Assembly: GCA_012798935.1 (NCBI GenBank)
Contig: JAAZMG010000043.1
Location: 1 to 5,128, forward strand
Length of the DNA: 5,128 bases
Direction of reading: 5' to 3'
From: Tissierellia bacterium
GTDB lineage: Bacteria; Bacillota; Clostridia; Tissierellales; Tepidimicrobiaceae
This document shows, piece after piece, positions 1 through 5,128 of this stretch. The position numbers were made by a program, and so were the translations under genes. The notes below the pieces were generated by a model, which had not been told where the DNA came from, did not search any database, and saw nothing but the letters and a program-made list of their open reading frames with translations. Every line of letters begins with the position of its first letter. The stretch's first letter is position 1.

Positions 1-60
1 CTCACCAAACTCTTTTCTTAAAATTATCGCTTCACTGTTTAGTTCGATTTTTTCTTTCAA
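1..60 (-). CDS. Probable ImmA/IrrE-family metallopeptidase, N-terminal 20 codons only (cut by window edge)
   Basis: Seen: after the Xre gene's TAA, the minus strand has ATC and then TTG at 60-58, preceded by a strong GAGGGGG Shine-Dalgarno about 8 bases upstream that lies in the last codons of the Xre gene. The frame stays open to the window edge. It reads M-KEKIELNSEAIILRKEFGE, whose 'EAI.LRKEFG' pattern resembles the N-terminal helix of ImmA/IrrE (peptidase M78) proteins. Known: these zinc peptidases usually sit directly downstream of an Xre repressor and cleave it, releasing an ICE or prophage from repression. Inference: the 3-base spacing implies translational coupling with the repressor. 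The HExxH zinc motif would lie outside the window, so the family call rests on 20 residues plus context; another protein cannot be excluded. Confidence 0.55.
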   Translation of the reverse strand, partial: MKEKIELNSEAIILRKEFGE

Positions 61-63
61 GAT

Positions 64-402
64 TTATTCCCCCTCAAGCAAGTCTTCCATAAAGCGTAAA
101 TTTAGTGCTATTTTATTCATAGCAGCCATAGTGTCTAGATCTTCAGTTGTAATGTTTTTTGCCCTAAGAGCTATAGGAATCTGTACAAATTCACAAGACT
201 CATTTACAAAGTAATCCATGGTACACCCAAAGAGTTCTGCTGCTTTTTCAAGCACATCTGCACTAAACTGCCTTTCATTTTTTTCACATTTTGAAATATA
301 ACTCTGATCCACATCTAAATATTCTGACAGCTGTGTTTGTGTAAAGCCACTCCTTTTTCGTAACTCGCTAAATCTCTCACCTATCAATTCAAAATTTAAC
401 AT
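64..402 (-). CDS. Xre-family helix-turn-helix repressor, ImmR-like
   Basis: A 112-residue DNA-binding regulator. An HTH_3 (Cro/C1-type) domain spans residues about 7-66: helix 1 GERFSELRKRSG, helix 2 TQTQLSEYLDV, recognition helix DQSYISKCEKNE, then the usual ADVLEKAAELFGC..DYF helices. The tail (about 73-112) contains IALRAKNITTEDL and a NKIALNLRFMEDLL helix, a C-terminal pattern common in Xre proteins paired with ImmA-type peptidases; it is probably the dimerisation and cleavage region. I chose the ATG at 402 over the in-frame GTG at 408 because AGGGAGGT (409-416) is 6-7 bases from the ATG but touches the GTG. Directly downstream is a probable ImmA/IrrE gene, which fits a repressor/antirepressor module. 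It has its own promoter overlapped by inverted half-sites, so autoregulation is likely. No defects are seen. The target regulon is unknown. Confidence 0.92.
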   Translation of the reverse strand: MLNFELIGERFSELRKRSGFTQTQLSEYLDVDQSYISKCEKNERQFSADVLEKAAELFGCTMDYFVNESCEFVQIPIALRAKNITTEDLDTMAAMNKIALNLRFMEDLLEGE

Positions 403-408
403 AGCCAC

Positions 409-416
409 ACCTCCCT
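409..416 (-). promoter_or_regulatory. Ribosome binding site deciding the Xre gene start
   Basis: The minus strand reads AGGGAGGT followed by GTGGCT and ATG. The core is spaced correctly for the ATG at 402 and far too close for the GTG at 408, which fixes the start. Confidence 0.8.
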
Positions 417-424
417 TTAATTAT

Positions 425-453
425 ATTATATGTTAGTGTTGTCATAAAAGCAA
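425..453 (-). promoter_or_regulatory. Predicted sigma-A promoter of the Xre/ImmA-like operon
   Basis: On the minus strand a perfect TATAAT (430-425) is preceded, after a 17-base spacer, by TTGCTT (453-448), a weak -35 with three of six consensus bases. The predicted start of transcription is near 418, giving a short leader that carries the AGGGAGGT site. An inverted-repeat half-site lies between the -35 and -10, as expected for a repressed promoter. Confidence 0.5.
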
Positions 454-480
454 CTAAATATTCCTTGATAAATATGACAA
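439..480. repeat. Inverted pair of 8-bp half-sites, candidate Xre operator
   Basis: On the plus strand TTGTCATA occurs at 439-446 and its exact reverse complement TATGACAA at 473-480, with 26 bases between them. The inner copy lies within the spacer of the predicted Xre promoter and the outer copy lies upstream of the -35. Autoregulation from paired sites is typical of Xre repressors. That this protein binds here is inference. Confidence 0.45.
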
Positions 481-529
481 GTTTAAATTTTTATTTGAGG
501 TGCTGCCATTCTTATAAATTTTAGGCATA

Positions 530-566
530 GAAAAGTCCTAGAGAGTTTTTATTTCAAGGACTTTTC
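530..566. repeat. 10-bp inverted repeat, possible stem-loop
   Basis: GAAAAGTCCT (530-539) and AGGACTTTTC (557-566) are perfect inverted copies separated by 17 bases. The last codons and stop of the Panacea-like remnant lie in it. The loop is long and no clear T tract follows on either strand, so a terminator role is only possible. It may once have ended transcription entering from the remnant region before the Xre operon. Confidence 0.4.
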
Positions 567-709
567 ACATCTAAAATTCTATTATCTATACTTTCATCGT
601 CCTTTAAACCAGCTCTAGTGCGGTTCCATGGCATTTCCACATGAGTTATCCTTTCTGATGCTTTCCCACTATAGCAACCAAGGTTTCTAATTACACTGTC
701 TAGCTGTAC
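554..709 (-). pseudogene. Panacea-domain (DUF4065, SocA-like) protein, C-terminal remnant
   Basis: The minus-strand frame is open for 51 codons between a TAG at 712-710 and a TGA at 556-554. It has no start codon in context and no ribosome binding site. The translation contains LDSVIRNLGCYSGKASERI, then THVEMPWNRTRAGL and DDES..NRIL. The 'yG.ySg..L...TH.E.PW..aR.GL' order matches my recollection of the C-terminal half of Panacea domains, which serve as antitoxins or chaperone-like partners for diverse toxins (the founding case is SocA, an antitoxin that delivers its toxin to ClpXP). The N-terminal half of the roughly 150-residue domain is absent, so this is a fragment. It follows an AbiEii-like toxin remnant, so the two may once have been neighbours or were brought together by deletion. 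The family call is by eye. Confidence 0.6.
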
Positions 710-729
710 CTATTTTATCATGAACCCCC

Positions 730-897
730 TTATGTTATAATAAAAATACTTCTTCTAAGCATTTCTTCCCTACTACTATTAATTAGATAATCCATGTCTC
801 TATCTACAGATAAACGAGGCAAATTGAAAGTTGTAAGATAAATAGCTGTGCCTCCTTTTAGTGCAAAATTATCATTAAAGGCTGTCGTCTTTCTGCC
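730..897 (-). pseudogene. AbiEii/AbiGii-type nucleotidyltransferase toxin, internal fragment
   Basis: The minus strand is open from 897 to the TAA at 732-730 and encodes FNDNFALKGGTAIYL, then LPRLSVDRDMDYL and a short tail. The 'FALKGGTAi......RlSvDiDl.Y' signature is the nucleotidyltransferase active-site region of AbiEii/AbiGii toxins: a glycine pair followed by the D.D metal-binding pair, here DRD instead of the usual DID/DLD. In AbiE systems this toxin is controlled by an AbiEi antitoxin and causes abortive infection. Only about 50 residues of a protein normally near 250-300 remain, with no start and a TAG immediately upstream. Residues ITYGLFEIVGQ in the adjacent frame (about 928-893) could be more of the same protein across a frameshift. 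No AbiEi-like antitoxin is visible. Confidence 0.72.
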
Positions 898-928
898 CTA
901 CTATTTCAAAAAGACCGTAGGTGATTAA

Positions 929-1205
929 TAATATAAGCATTCTGCATTCATCGTTTGGAAAATCTATACCATCAAATCTATTAGCAACTATGGTAAATCC
1001 ATGTTTTGAGGAAATGAATTCTTCTTTAGAAGCTCAATATTTTTTCCCGTAAAAACATCTACTTCCGTATTTTTTCTAAAAACTGTATCATTTTTGACTG
1101 GTAATCATGTATACCTTCTATCTTCCTATTTTTATAATCATCATACATCTCCTGTGGCGTATTAAAATTACTGACTTTTAACTTGCTTGGCCTAAATTTA
1201 CTCAT
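929..1205 (-). pseudogene. DEAD/DEAH-box helicase, internally deleted and frameshifted remnant
   Basis: An ATG at 1205-1203 with a good AGGGGGG ribosome site opens a 48-codon frame (MSKFRPSKLKV..., FNTPQEMYDDY, IHDYQSKMI) ending at a TAG at 1061-1059. This resembles the N-terminus and Q-motif region just before Walker A in large superfamily 2 helicases. Restoring one A in the A6 run at 1075-1070 continues it as NTEVDVFTGKNIELLKKN. Restoring one T near 1019 gives FISSKHGFTIVANRFDGID and FPNDECRMLIL, the 'aNR.DGID.P...CR.Li' stretch of the second helicase domain. Walker A, the DEAD/DEAH box and everything between are missing, as is the C-terminus, so no ATPase could be made. A short peptide of 48 residues could still be translated. 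The assignment is from motif memory, not a search. Confidence 0.65.
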
Positions 1206-1248
1206 TAACTTCCCCCCTAAACTACATACTTTAACATCTAAGTTTAAT

Positions 1249-1276
1249 TGTATAAGATTAGATATAAAAAGGACAA
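1249..1276 (-). promoter_or_regulatory. Possible residual promoter of the helicase remnant
   Basis: The minus strand has TTGTCC (1276-1271), a 16-base spacer and TATACA (1254-1249), followed 43 bases later by the remnant's ATG. Matches to consensus are moderate and the -35 falls in the loop of an inverted repeat, so chance is a real alternative in this A+T-rich gap. Confidence 0.25.
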
Positions 1277-1286
1277 CTTTTTATAT
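1262..1286. terminator. 10-bp inverted repeat, weak candidate terminator downstream of the flippase gene
   Basis: ATATAAAAAG (1262-1271) and CTTTTTATAT (1277-1286) form a perfect stem with a 5-base loop, 157 bases past the flippase stop. Each arm has A5 or T5, so it could work in either direction, but the stem has only one G-C pair and is weak. Nothing stronger is visible between 1206 and 1442, which otherwise holds no gene. Confidence 0.3.
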
Positions 1287-1442
1287 TATCCAAGCTATCC
1301 ATGTTAACATTGACTTATCAATTACCTATGCCCTAGAAATGCCAAAAATATAAAATATTTAAATTGTAGTAAATATTCTCACAAATTTAAACAAAGTTAA
1401 CCACAATATACAAAAGAGATAAACTCAAAGTCTATACATTAA

Positions 1443-2984
1443 TTAATTTATCTTAACTTTATCTATAATATCTCTTGCTTCCTCAATTCCAAATAAATAG
1501 CATAATACTCCATATACTATAACACTAAGCCCTACTGCAACTAATAGGAATATTAGATTATATAGCTTAGATACTCCTAATGCACTATATAATCCATGGT
1601 ATGCAACATATGCAACCACTCCCATTATGGAAGAGGCTAGTCCTGCTTTTAACCCACATTTTATATAAGATACAGTTCCCAATGAACCAATCTTCTTTTT
1701 TAGACCATAAAACATAAGTATAGTAGCTATTATAGTAGCTATACTAGTAGCTAATGCAAGTCCAGCATGGGCCATATGTTGTACTAATATAAGATTTAAT
1801 ATTATATTAATCACTACAGATATAGCTCCATTTATCATTGGAGTTTTTGTATCCTGTAAAGAATAGTATACTTTAGTAATTAATAATCTAAGTGCCATTG
1901 CTACAAGTCCTACTGAATAAAATTTTAAAGCCTGGGATGTCATTATCGTAGCAGTAGCATCAAACTCGCCTCTTTGAAATGCTATTTCAACTATAGGCTT
2001 AGCTAAAACAATTAATCCTACAGAGGCTGGGATAGTGATAAGTAGTATAAAATTAACCCCGTATCCCATGGTACTTTTTACATCAGGAATATTATCATTA
2101 TTGGCTTCTCTGGACAATATTGGAAATGCAACTGTAATTATTGCATATATAAATACTCCCAGTATAAGTTGGTTTAATTTATTAGCATAATTTAATGCTG
2201 ATATACTTCCAGATATTAACGATGAAGCTAAAGTTTTATCAACTATTGCATTTAAATCATTTATAACTACTCCTACTAAAACTGGTAAACTTAAATATGA
2301 AACCTTTTTTATGTATTTGTCTTTTATATTAAATAAAAACTTATAATTAAATCCGGATAATTTAGCTTCTGGAATTTGAATAAGTAATTGTCCAATTACT
2401 CCTACAATCGCTGAAACCATAAGCCCCTTTATTCCGAAAAAAGATGATAAAAATAGTAAAAACAATATGTATGATAAGTTTAATGGTACTCCTATTATGG
2501 CAGTAGCACTAAATCTTTCCTCTGATTGAAGATAACCTGTCATTACGCCTATTATTCCACTAAAAAGTATCATAGGTAGTCCAATCCTTGTTAATTTAAC
2601 AGCTAAATCAAATTGTTCTCCTTCAAACCCCATAGCAAGTAATTTTACAATCAATGGAGTCCCTAATAATGCTAAAATAACAGCAATGAATGATACAAAT
2701 AATATTACATTAATCATATTATTTGTATGATTTACTTTACCCCTTTTTCCTTCTTTAGATTCTACCTCTGATATAACAGGTATAAATGTTGTACTTATAG
2801 CATTTCTCAAAAAATCTGCTAATAGTACTGTAACTGATAAAGCTATAAAGAAAGCATCTGTTTCCATGCCAGAACCAAATTTTGCTGCTATTAGGACTTC
2901 CCTAAAAAACCCTAGAAATTTACTTCCTAGGGTAAATAATATTATTATTAGTGCTGATTTAGTTACCTTATTTACACTTATCAT
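1443..2984 (-). CDS. murJ: MurJ-family lipid II / lipid-linked oligosaccharide flippase
   Basis: A polytopic membrane protein of 513 residues, normal for MurJ (about 500-520, 14 transmembrane helices, MOP superfamily). Family landmarks are present: GFFRE at 25-29 (R28 matches the essential N-terminal Arg of E. coli MurJ), TDAFF at 42-46, FIPV at 67-70, a LQSEERFSA segment near 152-160, the DKTLASSL..GSISALNYANKL stretch near 249-270, FPILSREA, AFQRGEFD, and YYSLQDTKTP. A Lys (K269) stands where E. coli has Arg270. Known role: moving undecaprenyl-linked sugar intermediates to the outer face of the membrane. The ATG at 2984 is preferred over the in-frame ATG at 2996 because GGAGGT (2989-2994) lies between them at the right distance. 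The start overlaps the end of the preceding polymerase gene by 17 bases, so the two are translationally coupled. Given the glycosyltransferase and polymerase neighbours it may serve a surface polysaccharide rather than, or as well as, lipid II. Confidence 0.9.
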   Translation of the reverse strand: MISVNKVTKSALIIILFTLGSKFLGFFREVLIAAKFGSGMETDAFFIALSVTVLLADFLRNAISTTFIPVISEVESKEGKRGKVNHTNNMINVILFVSFIAVILALLGTPLIVKLLAMGFEGEQFDLAVKLTRIGLPMILFSGIIGVMTGYLQSEERFSATAIIGVPLNLSYILFLLFLSSFFGIKGLMVSAIVGVIGQLLIQIPEAKLSGFNYKFLFNIKDKYIKKVSYLSLPVLVGVVINDLNAIVDKTLASSLISGSISALNYANKLNQLILGVFIYAIITVAFPILSREANNDNIPDVKSTMGYGVNFILLITIPASVGLIVLAKPIVEIAFQRGEFDATATIMTSQALKFYSVGLVAMALRLLITKVYYSLQDTKTPMINGAISVVINIILNLILVQHMAHAGLALATSIATIIATILMFYGLKKKIGSLGTVSYIKCGLKAGLASSIMGVVAYVAYHGLYSALGVSKLYNLIFLLVAVGLSVIVYGVLCYLFGIEEARDIIDKVKIN

Positions 2985-4167
2985 TACAACCTCCATATTT
3001 AAAGCTATTAGAATATAATAATGGTATAGTTACTATAAATATAGTAAATAATGTTCCTACGTATCCCATAGTAAAAAAAGAGACACTTTCCACTAAACCA
3101 TATAACAGAAAAGATATATATGCAGCAAAATACACTATTCCTGTAATATTATCATTATAATATATAATTTTTACATTTTTAAAACAAAATATAAAAATTA
3201 ATATGTGCAAGAATAAATCGATAATTCCGCCACCTACTAATGTCTCTATATAAAAACTATGGAATTCATTTAAACTATAACCCATTCTTTTAATAATATC
3301 TACACTACTAATATACCCTATTCCCAAAACCCAATTGGTCTTATTCAATATTTCAAACGCAAAATTCCATAATACTAATCTACCACTAGTTCCATAATCT
3401 TTTCTTATAATCATATTAGTAATAAAGCTGCTAACCTCTTGATTAGATCTTATTATAATAACTAAGCTAATTATTAATGTTAAGATAAAATTTTGCGCTT
3501 TTATTTCTTTTCTGAAGTGAATAATTAATAAAATTGAGAAAAAAATTAAAACACATGCTATTACAGTTCTAGATAATGTAGCAAAGATATTAATTGAGAA
3601 AATAAAATAACAAATCAAATTAAATTTTGTTCTCTCATTAGTATACAAAAAAGTATTAGCTATGGTTGCCATAAATAGTAACTGAGCAAAACTATTTCTA
3701 TTTAAATAAAAGGAAGAAAAATTAACTGCATACGGGTTGTTTATATTTAAAATATTGAACATCTCACTAAAATTAGCCAATATATTATATAAACTAGCTA
3801 CTAAGCCTAGATATACAATTAATTTCATAAATTTTGTGAAACCTAATTTATTAATTAAAAGTTTAGATGGAATACATAAAAAAATCAGTACACTTATAAA
3901 TCTGGCAAATATGTTAATAATCTCTATGTAATTTATTCCTATCGTTAAAGAAGATGAAAAAATAGTAATAAGTTGAAATATTGTAAATATAAGAGCGAAA
4001 ATCAAGCTCTTTATACTGATAATTTTTGATGTTGATGTAAAAAAATATGACAATATATAAACTGATTGTATTAAAAATACTATACCTACCATCAACTGAT
4101 ATCTTGTATTGGAAACAGTATTCGATATTATTTTAGAAGTTAAAAATATGGGAAACAAACTAATCAA
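2968..4167 (-). CDS. O-antigen ligase / Wzy-type polysaccharide polymerase family membrane protein
   Basis: A very hydrophobic protein of at least 399 residues with about 10-12 predicted membrane segments. Landmarks of the Wzy_C/O-antigen ligase family, numbered from the TTG at 4167: FYLNRNSFAQ (153-162), TLSRT near 197-201, the large loop with TSGRLVLWN (260-268), LGIGY (281-285) and EFHSFYIE (301-308), whose HS is the typical conserved pair. Family members polymerise lipid-linked repeat units or transfer glycans to an acceptor on the outer face of the membrane; which of the two cannot be told from sequence. It lies between a glycosyltransferase (101 bases upstream) and a flippase it overlaps by 17 bases, and its last codons carry the flippase's ribosome site. 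The start is uncertain: the TTG at 4167 has no Shine-Dalgarno, begins inside the first membrane segment, and the frame is open with plausible coding sequence up to 4242. Confidence 0.88.
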   Translation of the reverse strand: MISLFPIFLTSKIISNTVSNTRYQLMVGIVFLIQSVYILSYFFTSTSKIISIKSLIFALIFTIFQLITIFSSSLTIGINYIEIINIFARFISVLIFLCIPSKLLINKLGFTKFMKLIVYLGLVASLYNILANFSEMFNILNINNPYAVNFSSFYLNRNSFAQLLFMATIANTFLYTNERTKFNLICYFIFSINIFATLSRTVIACVLIFFSILLIIHFRKEIKAQNFILTLIISLVIIIRSNQEVSSFITNMIIRKDYGTSGRLVLWNFAFEILNKTNWVLGIGYISSVDIIKRMGYSLNEFHSFYIETLVGGGIIDLFLHILIFIFCFKNVKIIYYNDNITGIVYFAAYISFLLYGLVESVSFFTMGYVGTLFTIFIVTIPLLYSNSFKYGGCNDKCK

Positions 4168-4242
4168 AATGCAAATATATAATTTCCATGCAATCTTATT
4201 GTATAAACAATTCTTTTCTTGAATTAAAATATGATCACATCC
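4168..4242 (-). other. In-frame N-terminal extension of the polymerase lacking a standard start codon
   Basis: The frame of the polymerase is open for 25 codons upstream of the TTG at 4167, back to a TAG at 4245-4243. It has no ATG, GTG or TTG. The translation from 4230 (ILIQEKNCLYNKIAWKLYI..) looks like a cytoplasmic leader followed by the start of the first membrane helix, which then continues into the annotated protein. An AGGGA sequence (4244-4240) lies about 9 bases before an ATT at 4230-4228, which could be a rare start or a mutated ATG. Confidence 0.5.
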
Positions 4243-4268
4243 CTAACTATTATAGAATAATATACTTT

Positions 4269-5128
4269 TTATCCTAATAAATCAATAATCTTTTTATATG
4301 TCTTTTCCCTATCAAATTTGCTTTCCGCCAGCATTCGATTATTCTCTCCCATTAATTTTCTCAGAACTTTATCGTTATATAAAAACAATATTTTTTCGAC
4401 TAAATCTTGTACATTAGTATTTTCACAGTTAAAACCTATATTATATTTTGTAACTAAGTTTCTATATTCAGCACACTCTTGAGTATTAATAACAGGCAAT
4501 CCTGCTGCTGCATAATCTCCAACTTTATTAATTATACTACCTGCTGATCTTTTCTTAATAGGATTAACAGCTATATCGCATACAGTTAAAATTCCAACCA
4601 TTTTTTCATAACTTAACCTACCAGTAAATTCTACATATATACCTTTTTCTTTTGCATATTCTTTAAACTTTGATTCAAGTGGTCCATCCCCCATAACAAT
4701 AAACTTAATACTATTAATACCTTTATCTTTGATAATCTTCAAAGCATCAATTACCGAAATCAAATCATAGCTATGTCCTAAAGTGCCTATATATGCTAAC
4801 CATATCTCATCTTTAGGTTTGCCCATAAATTTATTATATTTTGCAAGTTTATCAAATTCATTTAAGTCGGTACTTAAATATACACTATTTCCTATTTTGC
4901 ATTTCTTATTAACCTTTAATGCTCTATTCACATAAGTTTGAGAAACTGCTATGATTTTATCTGCTATCCCATAAATATAATTAGCTTGTTTTTTCATGGG
5001 ATAAAAAAGGATTTCACTAATTATTGGTATATTAAAAACCATTCTAAAAGCTTCAGGCCATAAATCCTGAATATCAATTATAAAACGTATATTATTTTCT
5101 TTAGCATATTTAGCTGCAACTTTAGCTA
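4269..5128 (-). CDS. Glycosyltransferase family 4 (GT-B fold), C-terminal 285 residues; 5' end outside the window
   Basis: The frame is open to the window edge, so the ATG at 5042 is internal and not the start. The segment before it encodes RFIIDIQDLWPEAF, the D.QDLWPE motif of GT4 enzymes of polysaccharide clusters. Then follow AYIGTLGHSYDL (about 112-122 of the visible part; entry to the C-terminal Rossmann domain), FIVMGDGPLE, VEFTGRL, and the donor-site region GSIINKVGDYAAAGLPVI (about 196-213), ending with a typical C-terminal helix. Members use a nucleotide-activated sugar to extend a lipid-linked acceptor on the cytoplasmic membrane face, with retention of configuration. The position usually written as E in '(F)EY.A.G.PV' is D here (GDYAAAG), a conservative change. 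The donor sugar cannot be predicted. No membrane segments are seen in the visible part. It is the most upstream gene seen of the polysaccharide operon. Confidence 0.94.
   Translation of the reverse strand, partial: AKVAAKYAKENNIRFIIDIQDLWPEAFRMVFNIPIISEILFYPMKKQANYIYGIADKIIAVSQTYVNRALKVNKKCKIGNSVYLSTDLNEFDKLAKYNKFMGKPKDEIWLAYIGTLGHSYDLISVIDALKIIKDKGINSIKFIVMGDGPLESKFKEYAKEKGIYVEFTGRLSYEKMVGILTVCDIAVNPIKKRSAGSIINKVGDYAAAGLPVINTQECAEYRNLVTKYNIGFNCENTNVQDLVEKILFLYNDKVLRKLMGENNRMLAESKFDREKTYKKIIDLLG

Noticed and set aside
403..408. Xre start at the GTG at 408
   Set aside because: The Shine-Dalgarno abuts this GTG with about one base between; the ATG at 402 has the correct spacing.
554..1205. Insertion sequence or transposon explaining the decayed region
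   Set aside because: No transposase-like peptide, terminal inverted repeats or target duplications were seen around the fragments.
1301..1310. Palindrome ATGTTAACAT
   Set aside because: A 10-bp palindrome built on a GTTAAC core in A+T-rich DNA, with no promoter or gene start in a meaningful position; easily chance.
2985..2996. Flippase start at the ATG at 2996
   Set aside because: The GGAGGT ribosome site lies after that ATG and is spaced for the ATG at 2984.
3737..3931. Plus-strand 64-codon open frame
   Set aside because: It lies wholly inside the polymerase gene on the opposite strand, is low complexity (I/K/L/N-rich) and has no ribosome site; it is a by-product of A+T-rich antisense.
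4269..5042. Glycosyltransferase starting at the ATG at 5042
   Set aside because: The frame is open to the window edge and the upstream 28 codons encode the conserved D.QDLWPE motif, so the ATG is internal.
1..5128. CRISPR array, tRNA, rRNA or riboswitch
   Set aside because: No regularly spaced direct repeats, no cloverleaf-like or rRNA-like stretches and no recognisable riboswitch core were found by reading both strands; a covariance-model search was not possible here.

Overview
The window looks like chromosome from a low-GC Firmicute, most likely a Clostridium-type organism. It is strongly A+T-rich, has GGAGG-type ribosome binding sites and TTG/GTG starts, and its MurJ, Xre and ImmA-like proteins are of clostridial character. 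The taxon is inferred from style, not from a database match. Every supported gene or gene remnant lies on the minus strand, so transcription runs from high to low coordinates.

At the right (5128 down to about 1443) is the end of a surface-polysaccharide cluster. It holds the C-terminal part of a family 4 glycosyltransferase (cut by the window edge), a polytopic O-antigen ligase/Wzy-type polymerase, and a MurJ-family lipid-linked oligosaccharide flippase whose start overlaps the polymerase's end. Together they suggest assembly of a sugar repeat on a lipid carrier, flipping across the membrane and polymerisation or ligation outside. The polymerase's first transmembrane region appears to extend upstream of its first standard start codon, so its true start is unclear.

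From about 1205 to 554 there is no intact gene, but the stretch is not empty. Translated on the minus strand it holds three decayed fragments in series. The first is a DEAD/DEAH-box helicase with its ATPase core deleted and two apparent single-base deletions. The second is an AbiEii/AbiGii-type nucleotidyltransferase toxin piece. The third is the C-terminal piece of a Panacea (DUF4065, SocA-like) protein. All three families are common in defence, toxin-antitoxin or mobile-element settings, so this looks like the wreck of such an island.

At the left (480 to 1) is an apparently intact Xre-family repressor with its own promoter and a pair of inverted 8-bp half-sites. It is followed 3 bases later by the TTG start of what looks like an ImmA/IrrE metallopeptidase, cut by the window edge. 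Repressor plus ImmA-type antirepressor is the control module of many ICEs and prophages, so the left edge is probably the regulatory end of a mobile element, or its relic, next to the polysaccharide locus.
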